Assembly: GCA_016081115.2 (NCBI GenBank)
Contig: CM071926.1
Coordinates: 16,319,971-16,383,970 of the forward strand
Direction: 5' to 3'
Length of the DNA stretch: 64,000 nucleotides
Source: Rehmannia glutinosa
Lineage: Eukaryota; Streptophyta; Magnoliopsida; Lamiales; Orobanchaceae
The notes under the pieces were generated by a model. The model worked only from the letters and a program-made list of their open reading frames with translations, did not search any database and was not told the origin of the DNA. The translations under genes and the position numbers were made by a program. Shown piece after piece: positions 1 through 10,511 of this stretch (position 1 is its first letter; each line of letters opens with the position of its first letter).

Positions 1-297
1 ATACGGGAGACTATCGGGAGAAGTAGAGTCTCCGGATGTAGTTGATGAAAAACCCAAGTCTGGGTCAAGGCGATCGCAGAGGCAACCCGAAGACACACTG
101 TAGCTCACACACGGTGAAGCACAAAAAGAACCAGCCCAAGCGGATAGTGATGTAATGATCATATCTCCACCTTACCCGGACATCCAAAATCGTCTGCGTG
201 AGTGGAGAAAATGGAAGTTGAGCAAGTCGGGAACAGTTCCAACGGCCCGAGTTCATAGAAGAAGAAGAAGGCGCTAAATTTCCTCGATTAACTCTGC

Positions 298-3240
298 GTG
301 CTCACTGCGGATGAAGACAAGCGCATGGACATTCTGCAGATATACAATGACAAGGAGAGAGAAAAGCAAGTGAAGAAGCCGAAGCACGAGAGAAGGCAAG
401 CATCCGCTCTATCTCGGCACCGTAACACACACATCCTCTCCTTGATGTCTTCTCACGATAGTGACGAGGAACGAGAGAATGTCGCCGCCGTAAGAAGAGT
501 TGCAAATGCAGCAAGCATTGCACGAATCAAGAATCCTTCATGAGCAAAGATTAATGGAGGACCAGGAGAGTCCTCCGAACACACGGTGAAATCGATCCAA
601 TGGGAGTGGTTCAAACAAATAGCCATTGTTGTTGTTGCTACCACTTCCCACACTCGGAAGAAGGCAATAAGGAGATGGCGATGAAATCGGGCTAGTGGGG
701 ACTCGGTCGAGCCAACCCCTATTGAAGGTGTGCTACCACCGCCCAAGAACGGCTGAACCATCAATTGAAACAATAGGGAGTATGGAGACGAGTGACCCCA
801 CTCCAAGTCACTCGGTGGTGCGCTAGCCGAGGGGGAAACTCCTCCTCCACTGCGGCAAGGTCGGAGGATGCCGCAGATGACTCGACAAAAAGCAAGGAGG
901 CGAAGAAGAGAAATTACAATCACAAGAAGAACGCAAGTTGCCATCAACGAAGCTCGGGCTTGAGATCGTCTCACCGAGGTGCCAACCTCTGAAGGCTAAT
1001 GACGCTGGCGATGCGATCGAGGCACGAGGAAGGAATGTACGGGAGTTAACACTGGCGATGAAAGTGCAATCCATGGGGTTGAGACTCCAATGGATGCCAC
1101 GTAGAAGACCCTAAGACAGTGGACCGACACTGTCGAAAGGGAGGACAAGACCTCGCAGCAGTAAAGAGAGACCTGGCTGGAGGAAATGAAGGCCCACGGG
1201 AGGTTGAGACTTCCCTGGGGTAAAGCAACAAGTAGAGAACATCCCTCCTAGTATCATCGACCCATCGAGAAGGAGATCAGCGCACTTCATGATTCCCGTG
1301 ACAACCCCGATGTCACTTTTCTCGGGATCATAAGGCGAAGAAGAAGCTGAGTCATCCCCATGACAAATCCAAAAGACTCAGGTGCGGATGTTCCAAGCAC
1401 GAGCAAGTCGGTCCCAAGACTACTCGTCAAACCTTTAATTTTGATGATGAGCCACCTATGGAAATCTCATCATCGTCCGATGACGCTTCCGATAAGGCCG
1501 AGGACCCGATCTCTTGAAATGGAGAAATCAGCTGAGACCAACGGTGTTAAGACAGCTGAGGCTCGGCCACCGGGTCTACTCCACAACAGAACCCAACAAC
1601 AAAGACTACGCACAGGCTCCTCAAGTTGCAAAAGCAGGATCGATTCCTAAAAGAACTTCACGCGCACCGCTCATCATCGAACAGATCCCGGTTGGCGGTG
1701 ATGATTCTTTTGTAGAATCTTTCCCTTTTTATTTGGAGATACGAGAACTCCACGAAGAATCGAAAAACGAACAGCACGCTATCACGGATCAGCTCCTGTT
1801 CTTCCAACAGACACCATTGTTCCGGCGAATTATGACTTCGATCTTTGATGGCCATCACCGCAACAGAAGAATCACCAAGCTCGAGAAGTGTTCAAGGCAC
1901 TCTTTGCCGAGATTGAAAGGATGGAGAGGCATCAGCCTCTTTGGACATGCGATTGGACAACAGAGATGCCACCCTTACAGGTGATTTAAGAGGCATAACA
2001 GATTCGGATAAGGGAATGGTGGCAAAAGAAGAAACAATGCGTGTGGAACAGGTGAGATACTTCAGACAATTGTTCAATAAGTCTGGTGTGGAGAGCTGAA
2101 AATACGATGCAAAGACAAAGCCGAGAGAGCACATTGAGCATATGCATGAAGCTCACACGCGAGATCAAGCTCGCTGCGTGAACAACATACACATGATCTA
2201 CGCGTTTGGAAGAACACATGACAAGAAAATTCAGCCTTCTCATGGCTGAGATGAAGCCGATTTCAGCAGAATCCAACGCTACTAGATCTGAATTCCGTGC
2301 CGCATACAACGCAGCAGACTTAAAGCGTAACTCAACCATCGAAGACTCGACTTCATGCTTGCCAAAGATGTTCCCTGGGTTCCTCTATCCTTTGATGATG
2401 CCAAAAAGGGGGAAGAGGAATACCTTAAAGCAAACAAAATCAAGCCGAAAAGAAAGGAGCAAATTTGAGTCGGAAAATCACTGAGGAAGTCTTGAAAACA
2501 AGAAAGGAAAACATGTTGAGGGGGAAGGATCAACAGATGTGACATTGATGATTGCACAAACCCCCCAACAAGGTCCTGTCACAGCTGACATTATAAGCAG
2601 CAAACTCCCGGTGACTCTGCCACTCCAACACTCTGCTGTATCTATGGCGGAGAAGAGAAAATCAATTGAAGCAGGGATGAAGGAAGTGGAAGGAAGAATG
2701 GATGCCAGGGTGATGAACATCTTGAAAGAACATGGAGGCATTCCAGTTGACAGAGACACCTATGCCATCTCAGATGTCGGGACAGAGCCACGTTCAGTCG
2801 ATGAATTCAAAACGCTCAAATCTGGGGGATACTTTGCAAACATGTCCATGGATCAAGCTTGGGACCTGTACTGGGAAAAGGGTCTCACATTATGCGAAGA
2901 AGCTGACGTGCAAGAGACAACCTAAGTGAAATACTCTGCTGGTCACTCCTACCGGGCACTCACTGGAAAGAAGAAGACTCAAAGACAAGATACGCCCAGA
3001 GGTAGAGGAAGAAGCAGCAGTGGAGGAAGAAGCTTGCAGACCCAGGCCCGCCCAAGAACATAGAATACGTAGATCCGGGAAGAAAGGAGGGATCTACTGG
3101 GTGGGCTTGACCAAGTGGCAAATTTGCGAGTGGCTAAAACTAACGCCGAGTATGCAAAAAGAATAGAAGAAGAAAACAAAAGACAAACTCGGCTATGGCG
3201 GGAGAGACAGGAAAGAATAAGAATAGATGAAGTCAAAGAA
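298..3240 (+). pseudogene. Sirevirus env-like tail region, degenerate
   Basis: Short open stretches in different frames cover this region and match those of the second copy (about 41690-45270, minus strand) in order. The piece at 298-543 encodes a charged, Lys/Arg/Glu-rich segment with the look of a helical coiled coil (residues such as DKEREKQVKKPKHERR). No membrane segment or retroviral envelope motif is visible, so env-like refers only to the position after pol. No intact frame longer than about 150 codons remains. The function in the active element is unknown to me. Confidence 0.6.
2539..2925 (+). pseudogene. Conserved helical segment of the Sirevirus env-like ORF
   Basis: A 128-codon open stretch is the best preserved part of the tail. 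Its central part (GMKEVEGRMDARVMNILKEH) recurs with only one residue changed in the other copy at 42377-42757 on the minus strand, followed in both by GYFANMSM and an AWD motif. The segment is Lys/Glu/Met-rich and probably alpha-helical. The surrounding frame is broken, so it is listed as a fragment of a larger protein rather than a gene. No function is assigned. Confidence 0.55.
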
Positions 3241-3602
3241 AAGCATATGAGAAGAAAAAGAAGGCGGTGATGACGAGAAGAAGAGAAGAAGAGAAGAAGA
3301 TGCTGATCAAGACGAAAGAAGGAGACAGCGAAGAAGATGAAGTGTCTTTGTCCACCCCTTCGTGTACTTTATTATGTAAATACATACAATGTAAGTCTTC
3401 TCGTAATAAAGTTATAAATTCTTTATTTTCAAAAAGATATGGACAATTATGTGCTCGATACACCTTGTAAACAAATTGTGTTGAGGAACAAGAATGATAT
3501 GATCAATAAAAAGAATTGATTTTGCGATACATTCTATGTCAATACACTATCTCAGTATGTATCATTGTTGTTTGCATCTTTGAATAATTTAAGTTTTGGC
3601 AT

Positions 3603-3620
3603 CATCAAAAAGGGGGAAAT
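3603..3620 (+). other. Polypurine tract of the 5' Sirevirus copy
   Basis: The purine run CATCAAAAAGGGGGAAAT lies immediately before the 3' LTR and would prime plus-strand DNA synthesis. The wording GGCATCATCAAAAAGGGGG is characteristic of the Sirevirus lineage. The same tract appears in reverse complement at 41671-41690. Confidence 0.85.
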
Positions 3621-5156
3621 TGTTAGGAATTTTATTGTTTAGATTTTGATGAATGCCATGTAAAACTTAGAATAGAAAGTTGGCACCCCAATTCTTGTCA
3701 GTAAAGTGTATTGTAACAATTAGAGTCGGCAAGCCGAGTTAAGTCGGCCTACGCGCCCTAACATGCAAGAAGACAATCAAGACTTGAAGGAAAACTCTGT
3801 GAGAGACAAGTAGTCAGCAAAAGAGCAGACAGAACTCGATCATTGAAGAAGCCGAGATGAGAACGTTGAGTGGAACATCATCAAGTCAACTCAAGAGAAG
3901 CAAGTCTCAAGTTGAAGTGACGGAAGAGTCATCCATGATTGGAAGTCGACTCTAAGTCACCTGGGGAAAGCAAGGAAATGCGGTCAAGTCGAGATAATCG
4001 AAAAGAACCGTTCATTACGTAAATCAAGAGATTTACTTAAACAAGTAATATCTCCATACCACCTTTCTCGGAGTGCTCGATCCCTTAAGCGTGCAAATGG
4101 AATGAACCAATGGGAAGCACTACACCATGTCGAACTCAAAAGGTGAAAGAACAATTCATACGAGGAAATGGCAATTCCAAGAAGCGCAAGCCAACGATCG
4201 CAAAGTGACTTTCAAAAATGAGCCTATCTCTTCAACGGGCAAATTTTTGAAAGTTCACTATAAAAGGCCGAGGAGTTTGTTTGAGAAAGAGGATGAATGA
4301 CACACACGTGAGATATACAAGCTTATCAAAATCGAAACATTCTCAATCCTCAAGCCTACATTTCAAGTACATCAATCCAACACTTACCCGTGAAGGAAAG
4401 AGAACTTCAATCGGTTGAAGAGGAAAATATCGAAACAAGGGTCTACATTCGGGAAGGATTGTAGAAAGGTTCAAGCGTCGAACCAAGTCTTAAGCTTTTG
4501 GAGGGCTTCGTGATCAAATCCAAAGTGCTTGAGCAAGTGAGTGAGTAGCAAAGCGTGCCCTATGAAGAAGTTCGAGTCGCACGGAGCCACCGGTGAGTGA
4601 TCAAGGCGTCTCCGTGATCGAGTCCCAAAGGATCAAGTCTACTGTTGTGATCAAGACTTGTATCCGGGATCGCTACCACTTTGTAAACCGATCATTACCT
4701 AGTGGATTCCTCCAGAGTTGGAGAAGAGAGGAGTAGAATAATTACCCCATCTTCGAACCTCTATAAAAATTTTATTGTGTCATTTACATTTCAAAGATTT
4801 AAATTCTCGCATCGTTAATCGCTTATATCGGCCGATAAATTTGCTATCCATTTGATAATTTATAAGTACTAAATCAAGCTCTAAAATCTTGCTTAATTAA
4901 ACGTAGGGTGTTAAGTCTTCCACAAAAACAAAACCACAAATTGAGTCAAATTATAGCAACAATAAATGAGTTACTCCATTAAACTCAAACCACCGAGTCA
5001 TTAAGAGATTAACTCTCTTGAGTGACTAATTCGATTGTCCATCAAGGACACACGGTGTGTAGAACTCAGAGATTTAAAAAGACTAAATCGAAAATTTGGT
5101 AAGGTTTATTCAACCCCCCTTCTAAACCTTACACTTACACCCCTTGGGGACCTACA
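3621..5156 (+). repeat. Sirevirus 3' LTR (1536 bp)
   Basis: The LTR begins TGTTAGGAATTTT and ends GGGGACCTACA, the canonical TG...CA ends. It matches, in reverse complement, the LTRs at 40131-41670 and 52555-54083 and more distantly the solo LTR at 32680-34249. Confidence 0.92.
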
Positions 5157-5327
5157 TTAGCTTTTTTATTTCTAACTCTTTCTCGCAAAGAGTCCGGAAG
5201 TCCGAAAGAAATTTTTCTTTCCAAAAATCTTCCTTACAATCAAGACGCAGTAAGTATTTTAGATAAAAATACATCTTTGTACCATCTAAAATGAGATGTA
5301 GTTGGACACTTTAAATTCATTAATTGT

Positions 5328-5879
5328 TCATGTGTCCGATCGAGTCAGTAAATCATTAGCTCCTATAAAGTGTGATAACACCGTATATATTAATGTATTT
5401 ACTGAATCAGATTCCCCAGTTTCAAGGATTGTAGCATTTAATATTTTTTGTCTAGTTGAATCAGTGAGATAAAAATCCCACCGGCCTTTGTAATTGACCA
5501 AGAAACCCAAGAACAAGGGCTTTGGCAATTGTTTTGTCAAGACGCCTTTCATCTTAGAGCAGATGCAAATATTAGATATGTTTTATAGTGGTTTTAATCG
5601 ATATTCAGATTTACCATCTATATTCCACTCAATTATGGTATCACCATTAAATTGAGCATTATCTTGTTTTTCTTCAATTTGAAGATCAAAAGGAGTAGGT
5701 CTCGTATAGTAAGGTTTTACCTTAGTGGTTTTGTAAATTTTATTAACATGTATTGATGAATCAGAATCTTTCTCTGTATTTTCTTCAGAAGATTCTTCTT
5801 TATTCACCATAGAAATAGTCTTCTTAGACTTGTCTTCTGAAATTTTTAATTTCTGAAGTCTATCTATCAATTCATTCAT
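5328..5879 (-). pseudogene. Pararetrovirus capsid-like polyprotein segment, broken
   Basis: Two open stretches in different frames, 5879-5583 and 5552-5328, carry in order a Ser/Glu/Asp-rich linker, a PTPFDLQIEEK segment, the motif EWNIDG, then LVNYKGRWDFYLTD and a DSVNTLIYTVLSHFIG segment. From memory this series is typical of the capsid-like region of pararetrovirus polyproteins found in many dicot genomes. The break between EWNIDG and the downstream part is a frameshift or small deletion. Further leftward parts (zinc knuckle, protease, polymerase) are absent here. Confidence 0.7.
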
Positions 5880-6759
5880 AAAATCAGATCCTTTTAGGAA
5901 TCAAATTGTATTTTTCCTTTTTAAGAGTAGGAGGAGGTATCAACATAAGAGTTGATTTTGAAGTCGAAGCTTCATTTTGTTTACTTATATTCTTTTGAGA
6001 ATTTAATAGATTTTCTATCTTAGTAGTTTGACTACTTTGAGATTCTAATAATTCTTCAATTCTAGTAGTTTGACTACTAATTGATTGAAGATTTAAATTT
6101 GTAAAATTATTTTGTCAGATTAGCACATCAAAATTAGCTTGTCCTGCTTTCTAATTTTATGGTGTTGCTAGAGTAGTCGTATTTCCCTTTTCTATTTTTA
6201 AAGTAGTAAAGGGAGGATGTATACTTTTAGCTTCTTCTCCGAGAAGATGATAAATATTTTTATGCAGATTCAACAAAGATTAGTCATCTGCGTATAATTA
6301 ATATTAACATTAGGAAATTCTTTTCCTCGTATGGGAAATAAATAAATTTTAACCATTTGAAAAATCATGTTCATATGGATCTTTATTATTAAATTCGATC
6401 CATTTCATGAAATTATTAAAATATCTATTTTGTTTTGACTTATTATAAGTCAAGAAAAACCATGGGCTTTCAAATAATTTTTGGCTTTTTAAAAGCTTTT
6501 CGAATAGCTTCCGGAATATAAGACAATTCTTCCAAATAGTATTAACACTATGTTCCATATCTCGAAAAAGATGGAGACGAAGGTCCGTTAGTATTAAAAC
6601 TTGTAGTTGGTATTTCAACTTTATAATTTGGTTTACTAATGTTTTGGATGTTTTATTTAACCCCGCTTATATTAAGACTTTCTATAGAAGATGTAGAAAA
6701 TCTTCTAGATCCGCATTCATCGACTCATTTAATTTTAAACGACAACTTCTTTGAGAAGT

Positions 6760-7577
6760 GAATTTTATTATAACATCACCATCATCATATGGATGATTTT
6801 CTCAACCCGTTGTCTAGGCTCATGTTTCGGGAAAGCGAATCGCTTGTTCCATTTTCCGCATTTTCTGGAAAGATATTTGATTCCAAGAAATTGTTTTAGG
6901 GACCACAAGATACTTTTAGTAATATCGTTGATAAATAGAGTGGTTTCTTGTCTTTTAGACGTAGATCCACCTTCAAATTTGAAACAAGAGTATTCATTAC
7001 TTTGTAACAAATACGATATATTAATACAACATTTTCTGATCCAGATAACATATCAAATCCTTCAGTTTTAACATTTAATGTTAAAGCCTGAAGTATTTTA
7101 GATCGAGATAAGGAGATTGTATAACTGAAAGCAACTAAAATAAATAGGACCATCACATAAAGATGATTCTACGATCCCTATTAGAGAGTCTTCAAAATTT
7201 CTATGCCTTTGATCTCTGACCATAATTAAGGCAGAGGTATTTAAACCTAATCTTGTTAAAGGCTTTAAGCCTATCTGGATCATGCCTAAATGCATATATT
7301 TATACTGAACTTTATGAAGTTCTATTAATTTTTTAGATAATAAATTAAAATTATCATAACCCTCTTTTAAAGGTATAGATTCTTCTATTGTTTTAACAAT
7401 ATAATCAGATCTAAATGATAAATGATTAGATCTATAAATCTTCTGTTTAGAAGCGACTGGTAATGACCAGTTTTGGAGATTTTTCTCAAAATTTTCAGAG
7501 ATTATTATCTCTTTATTTTTCTGGTTTTCCAAATTTTCTAAAGAATTTTTTGGAAAGTATTTACTTAATCGATTCAT
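6760..7577 (-). pseudogene. Pararetrovirus movement-protein (MP) domain, frameshifted
   Basis: The first 159-codon stretch (7577-7098) begins with ATG and carries the hallmarks of the plant viral movement-protein family (PF01107 type): YMHLGMIQIGLKPLTRLGL, then VRDQRHRNFEDSLIGIVE, then SLCDGPIYFSC. In the living family this 30K-type protein helps virus pass between plant cells through plasmodesmata. The continuation lies in another frame near 7156-6896 (a NVKTEGFDMLSGSENV segment) and possibly a third frame below 7010, so at least one frameshift separates the parts. Confidence 0.78.
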
Positions 7578-7771
7578 TTTGAAAATAAGTATACTGTCAA
7601 CGACTTACACACTCTGACCTGCCTCTATCTGGGCCTTACGGTGTACGAGCTGCGCGACTTAGGAGAAACTCCGTGTAAAACTTATTATCAAAAATGAAAA
7701 GATTAATTAAACCTTTTCAAAAATTTCTTTATAAATTAATACAGTTTAACTGCATATTCCGTAAATATTTT

Positions 7772-7784
7772 GGCTCTGATACCA
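7772..7784 (-). other. tRNA-Met primer-binding site of the pararetrovirus
   Basis: On the minus strand the sequence reads TGGTATCAGAGCC, complementary to the 3' end of plant initiator tRNA-Met. This is the minus-strand DNA primer site and conventional genome origin of Caulimoviridae. The movement-protein ATG lies about 200 bp downstream, as expected. Confidence 0.82.
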
Positions 7785-8784
7785 AAATGGTACCAGGATC
7801 GGGGGTGGTGTGGTGGGGTAAGGGGGGCGGTGAGTCATCAAATACCCCTAAATTCCAGAGCTGCCTATGGATGGTGATTGATTGGACAGCCTTTGTTTTC
7901 TTCCGCCACTCCCTCTCTCCTCCTTGTCATTTGTAATTTCTCTTTCTAATTTATTTTGACTGAAATACCCCCTCTATTTGCTTCAAGTTTTTAACCAGAA
8001 AAATATTAAGGTTTTTTTAGGGGAGCAAAATTTTAAGTTGTTTGTCATTAATTAGGAGTTAGGACTTAATTAAAAAGAAAAAGGACCTCATTATGAAAAC
8101 AAACTCCAAACATTGAAAACGTGTCTAAGATTTACTTAATCACCACTAATAAACAAAAATTATCAAACATTTTGCATCTCGAATAAGCTTTTAAGCATTA
8201 TTGTACAGGTTATATATAACAGGTTATAGATAAATAAAAGAATGTCATTGCGTTGTTTACTATATTTCACATTCATATCCAATAATCCAAAAACATTATA
8301 AATCACAGTGATGGAGTCAAAAAATAAATATGAGGGGGTGAATTATATTTTTCCTTAAAAAATAATAATTCAATACAAAAAATTTATTAATAAAACTTGT
8401 CCATGTACGAGAAAATTCAAAAAAGAGAAAAAAAAAATGCTAACACCAAATATCCACATCATTGAATGCAGACACCTAATACATATATGACCAAGACAAC
8501 GCATTCTAAATTTTCTGCCTAAAAAGAATTGGTTGAAGATATTTTCCACTTCAATTTTACTACTTTTATGTCTGCTTTACAGTTTACAAACAATTTGGTT
8601 TCTAATCTTCTTAACCATTAAATTAATTAAGGTAAAGATTTTTTAAGAGGACTCTAATAATGTTATATGAGTGCTATTTTCTTAATGCAAAGTATAGTTT
8701 CTAGAAAAAGGACCAAATACACAATCAAAAATCAACAAAACATTGGCCAAAACAAAAAAGGAGTTTAAATCTCATGATCAAAGA

Positions 8785-8985
8785 CAGTGCCAGGGGGGCT
8801 GGTGCATGGCTGCGGCTGCCCCTCAACTTAATATTTTTCCTAATTAATATAAATGTTTGTGTATAAAATTATTATTTTTTATGATTTCCCCCCTCCCAAA
8901 GAAATAAAAATTACATATTTATCTAATAGTTTAAAAAAAAAAAATGTACCCCCAGTTTGCATTTTTTCTGGTTCCATCGCCGCTG
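8785..8985. mobile_element. Degenerate hAT-like MITE
   Basis: The left end reads CAGTGCCAGGGGGGCTGGTG. The right end in reverse complement reads CAGCGGCGATGGAACCAG. Both resemble the CAGTGGCGGAGCCAGG ends of a common plant hAT-derived family, and the interior is AT-rich. The flanking octamers do not match, so the target duplication has decayed or the ends are imprecise. Confidence 0.45.
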
Positions 8986-9835
8986 ATGATGGTTGATTTT
9001 GCATATGTATGAAAATTGTAGTAAGAAATTGTACGAAGGAAAACGAACTAATTAATTTGAATATTGTTGGTTTAATATGGGAGTCAAAAAAAGACAACTA
9101 AAAAGTACTCTAAATAGGAGCAAAATATTAAAGAGACTTAAATAATCTTTAATATGTATTCATTCAACAAAAAATATAAATGTGATTTGAGTAACTCAAA
9201 CATATTTGCAAAAGTAACTCTAATACTATTTGGAGAAACCATATAACTTAAAGGGTTTTGCTTCAAGGAAAAAAATATCGATTTAATCACCTAAGTTTAG
9301 AAGTGGTAACAAAAGCATTACTTTTAGTAAAAAGATCCCACTTTATACATATTTTGAGTTCATAAAGAAAAAAAAAAGATGTTTTTGTTATAACACATGT
9401 CACAAATATGGACTTACACTTATGTCATATATGTGGTTGTTTCGGTACAAGTGAGAAGGCCATTAGCATTCAAGTGTATTTGGTGTATTTGATTAAGAGT
9501 TAAGCATAAAGTGTCCTTTTGTAATAAAATTATAAGGATGAAAATATTTGAATAAATAGAAGACAAATGAATGAAATTTTGATGTCATTTTCTTTATACA
9601 ATGTGTCACCACTTGCATGAAGTACTTTACATTGCATGACCAAAAATTGCATGAAAAATCATTAACCATATCAATATTCGGTTTGATGGCTAAAAACTTC
9701 TTGTCTTGGGTTCAAATTTCATCCTGGTCCAATTTGGTATTCTACTCCCTGGTTCATTCTTCTAGATGAACTATGCGTGTAAATATTAATAATCAACAAC
9801 TCATGTTTAGAACTGGATGAGATCTTATATTCCAT

Positions 9836-10013
9836 GATTGTGTTTCATCTCTTATTTCATCCGCACGGATGATAACTACGTGTATACAAATTTCCATACT
9901 AATTTTCAAGATTTTCAAGTATAAATGAAGCATAAATTGTGGCGTTTTAAAATGAAAAATTGTATACACGTGACAATCGTCGTACGGATAGAATATGAGA
10001 TGAAACACAGTCT
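9836..10013. repeat. Imperfect long inverted repeat (MITE-like), about 500 bp upstream of the HD-Zip gene
   Basis: The left arm, 9836 to about 9894, contains TGTGTTTCATCTCTTATTTC and CGTGTATACAA. The right arm, about 9957-10013, is its imperfect reverse complement, over roughly 55 bp with a loop of about 60 bp. The arms contain ACGTG cores. It looks like a foldback MITE, and a transcript through it could form a hairpin. Confidence 0.65.
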
Positions 10014-10213
10014 TTGAACAGATGATCACATCCCAACTTCGAATATATCGTTTGTTCAGATGAATGAAATAGGGAGTGGAAGGCAAAACCCAATAAAATT
10101 TGTTCCCTTCTTTTTTGTTATTCTTTATTTCAAAAAGGAAGGGTAATTTAGTAAATTCATCTCTGTGAGTTTCAGCCCAACAAGTAACAAAGCATTGTTA
10201 ATTTGTTATAATC

Positions 10214-10328
10214 CCCATCAAGCAATCAAGCTCTTCTTCCCATACAAGAATCTTCTCTCTTTTCTCTCTCTAGCTTTACATAGTTTTCTTCACTAAAATT
10301 TCATCAGCCTTTCTCTCTCTTCTGCTGA
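10214..10328 (+). promoter_or_regulatory. Pyrimidine-rich leader of the HD-Zip gene
   Basis: A long CT-rich stretch (repeated TCTTC and TCTCTCT words) precedes the uORF and main start, as is common in plant 5' UTRs. A weak TATA-like TTATAATC lies near 10207. The transcription start cannot be fixed from sequence. Confidence 0.4.
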
Positions 10329-10406
10329 ATGATGGGTCTGAACCCTCCTTACACTTCTCACATCAACATTATGCTCACCACCACTTTCTTTCGTCACAAG
10401 CCTTAA
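10329..10406 (+). CDS. Upstream ORF (25 codons) in the leader of the HAT5-like gene
   Basis: A short ORF with two consecutive ATGs (peptide starts MMGLNPPYTSH, ends FFRHKP, stop TAA at 10404-10406) lies 105 bp before the main ATG, upstream of exon 1 with no intervening intron visible. ATHB1, the Arabidopsis member of this subfamily, is known to carry a conserved-peptide uORF (CPuORF33) that represses its translation. The position before an ATHB1-like gene makes this the likely counterpart. I could not compare the peptide with the Arabidopsis one, so identity is inferred from context. The expected role is translational control of the downstream homeodomain protein. Confidence 0.65.
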   Translation: MMGLNPPYTSHINIMLTTTFFRHKP

Positions 10407-10511
10407 AAATTTTCACAGTGACTCAAGTTTTTTTACCTGTTCCTAAAAAAAAAGTAATGTCCCTTTGAGTTTTTCCTTCTAAAAATTCAATCTTTTCAAG
10501 CAAAAAGTTAA

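Larger units (their letters stand above)
1..5156 (+). mobile_element. Sirevirus-type Ty1/Copia retrotransposon, 3' part only
   Basis: This is the right-hand end of an LTR retrotransposon whose gag-pol part lies before the window. It holds about 3.6 kb of the degenerate env-like region that follows pol in many Sireviruses, a polypurine tract in the typical Sirevirus setting (TTTGGCATCATCAAAAAGGG), and a 1536-bp 3' LTR. The first bases match, in reverse complement, the region near 45215-45262 of the complete element at 40131-54083, so both belong to one family. The LTR ends at 5156 directly against pararetrovirus sequence. The next five bases, TTAGC, would be the target duplication, but its partner lies outside the window. 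Reading frames are broken throughout. Confidence 0.88.
5157..7790 (-). mobile_element. Endogenous pararetrovirus (Caulimoviridae) relic
   Basis: Read on the minus strand, this segment starts with a tRNA-Met primer site (7784-7772), then a leader of about 200 bp, a movement-protein region (7577 to about 6760) and a capsid-like polyprotein region (about 6600-5328). This is the gene order of integrated plant pararetroviruses whose genome opens with the movement protein. Protease, reverse transcriptase and RNase H are not in the window. The relic is cut at 5157 by the 3' LTR of the Sirevirus, so the rest may continue beyond that element. Frames are broken by stops and shifts, so the copy is not functional. 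The genus is uncertain. Confidence 0.8.
7791..10213. other. AT-rich intergenic region without a recognised gene
   Basis: No convincing exon was found on either strand. The stretch 7800-7850 is unusually G-rich. Two small inverted-repeat elements (8785-8985 and 9836-10013) have their own entries. The remainder is AT-rich DNA with homopolymer runs. Confidence 0.6.

Noticed and set aside
453..974. 173-codon minus-strand frame over the first Sirevirus tail
   Set aside because: It is antisense to the env-like region and has no recognisable motif; length alone is not evidence here.
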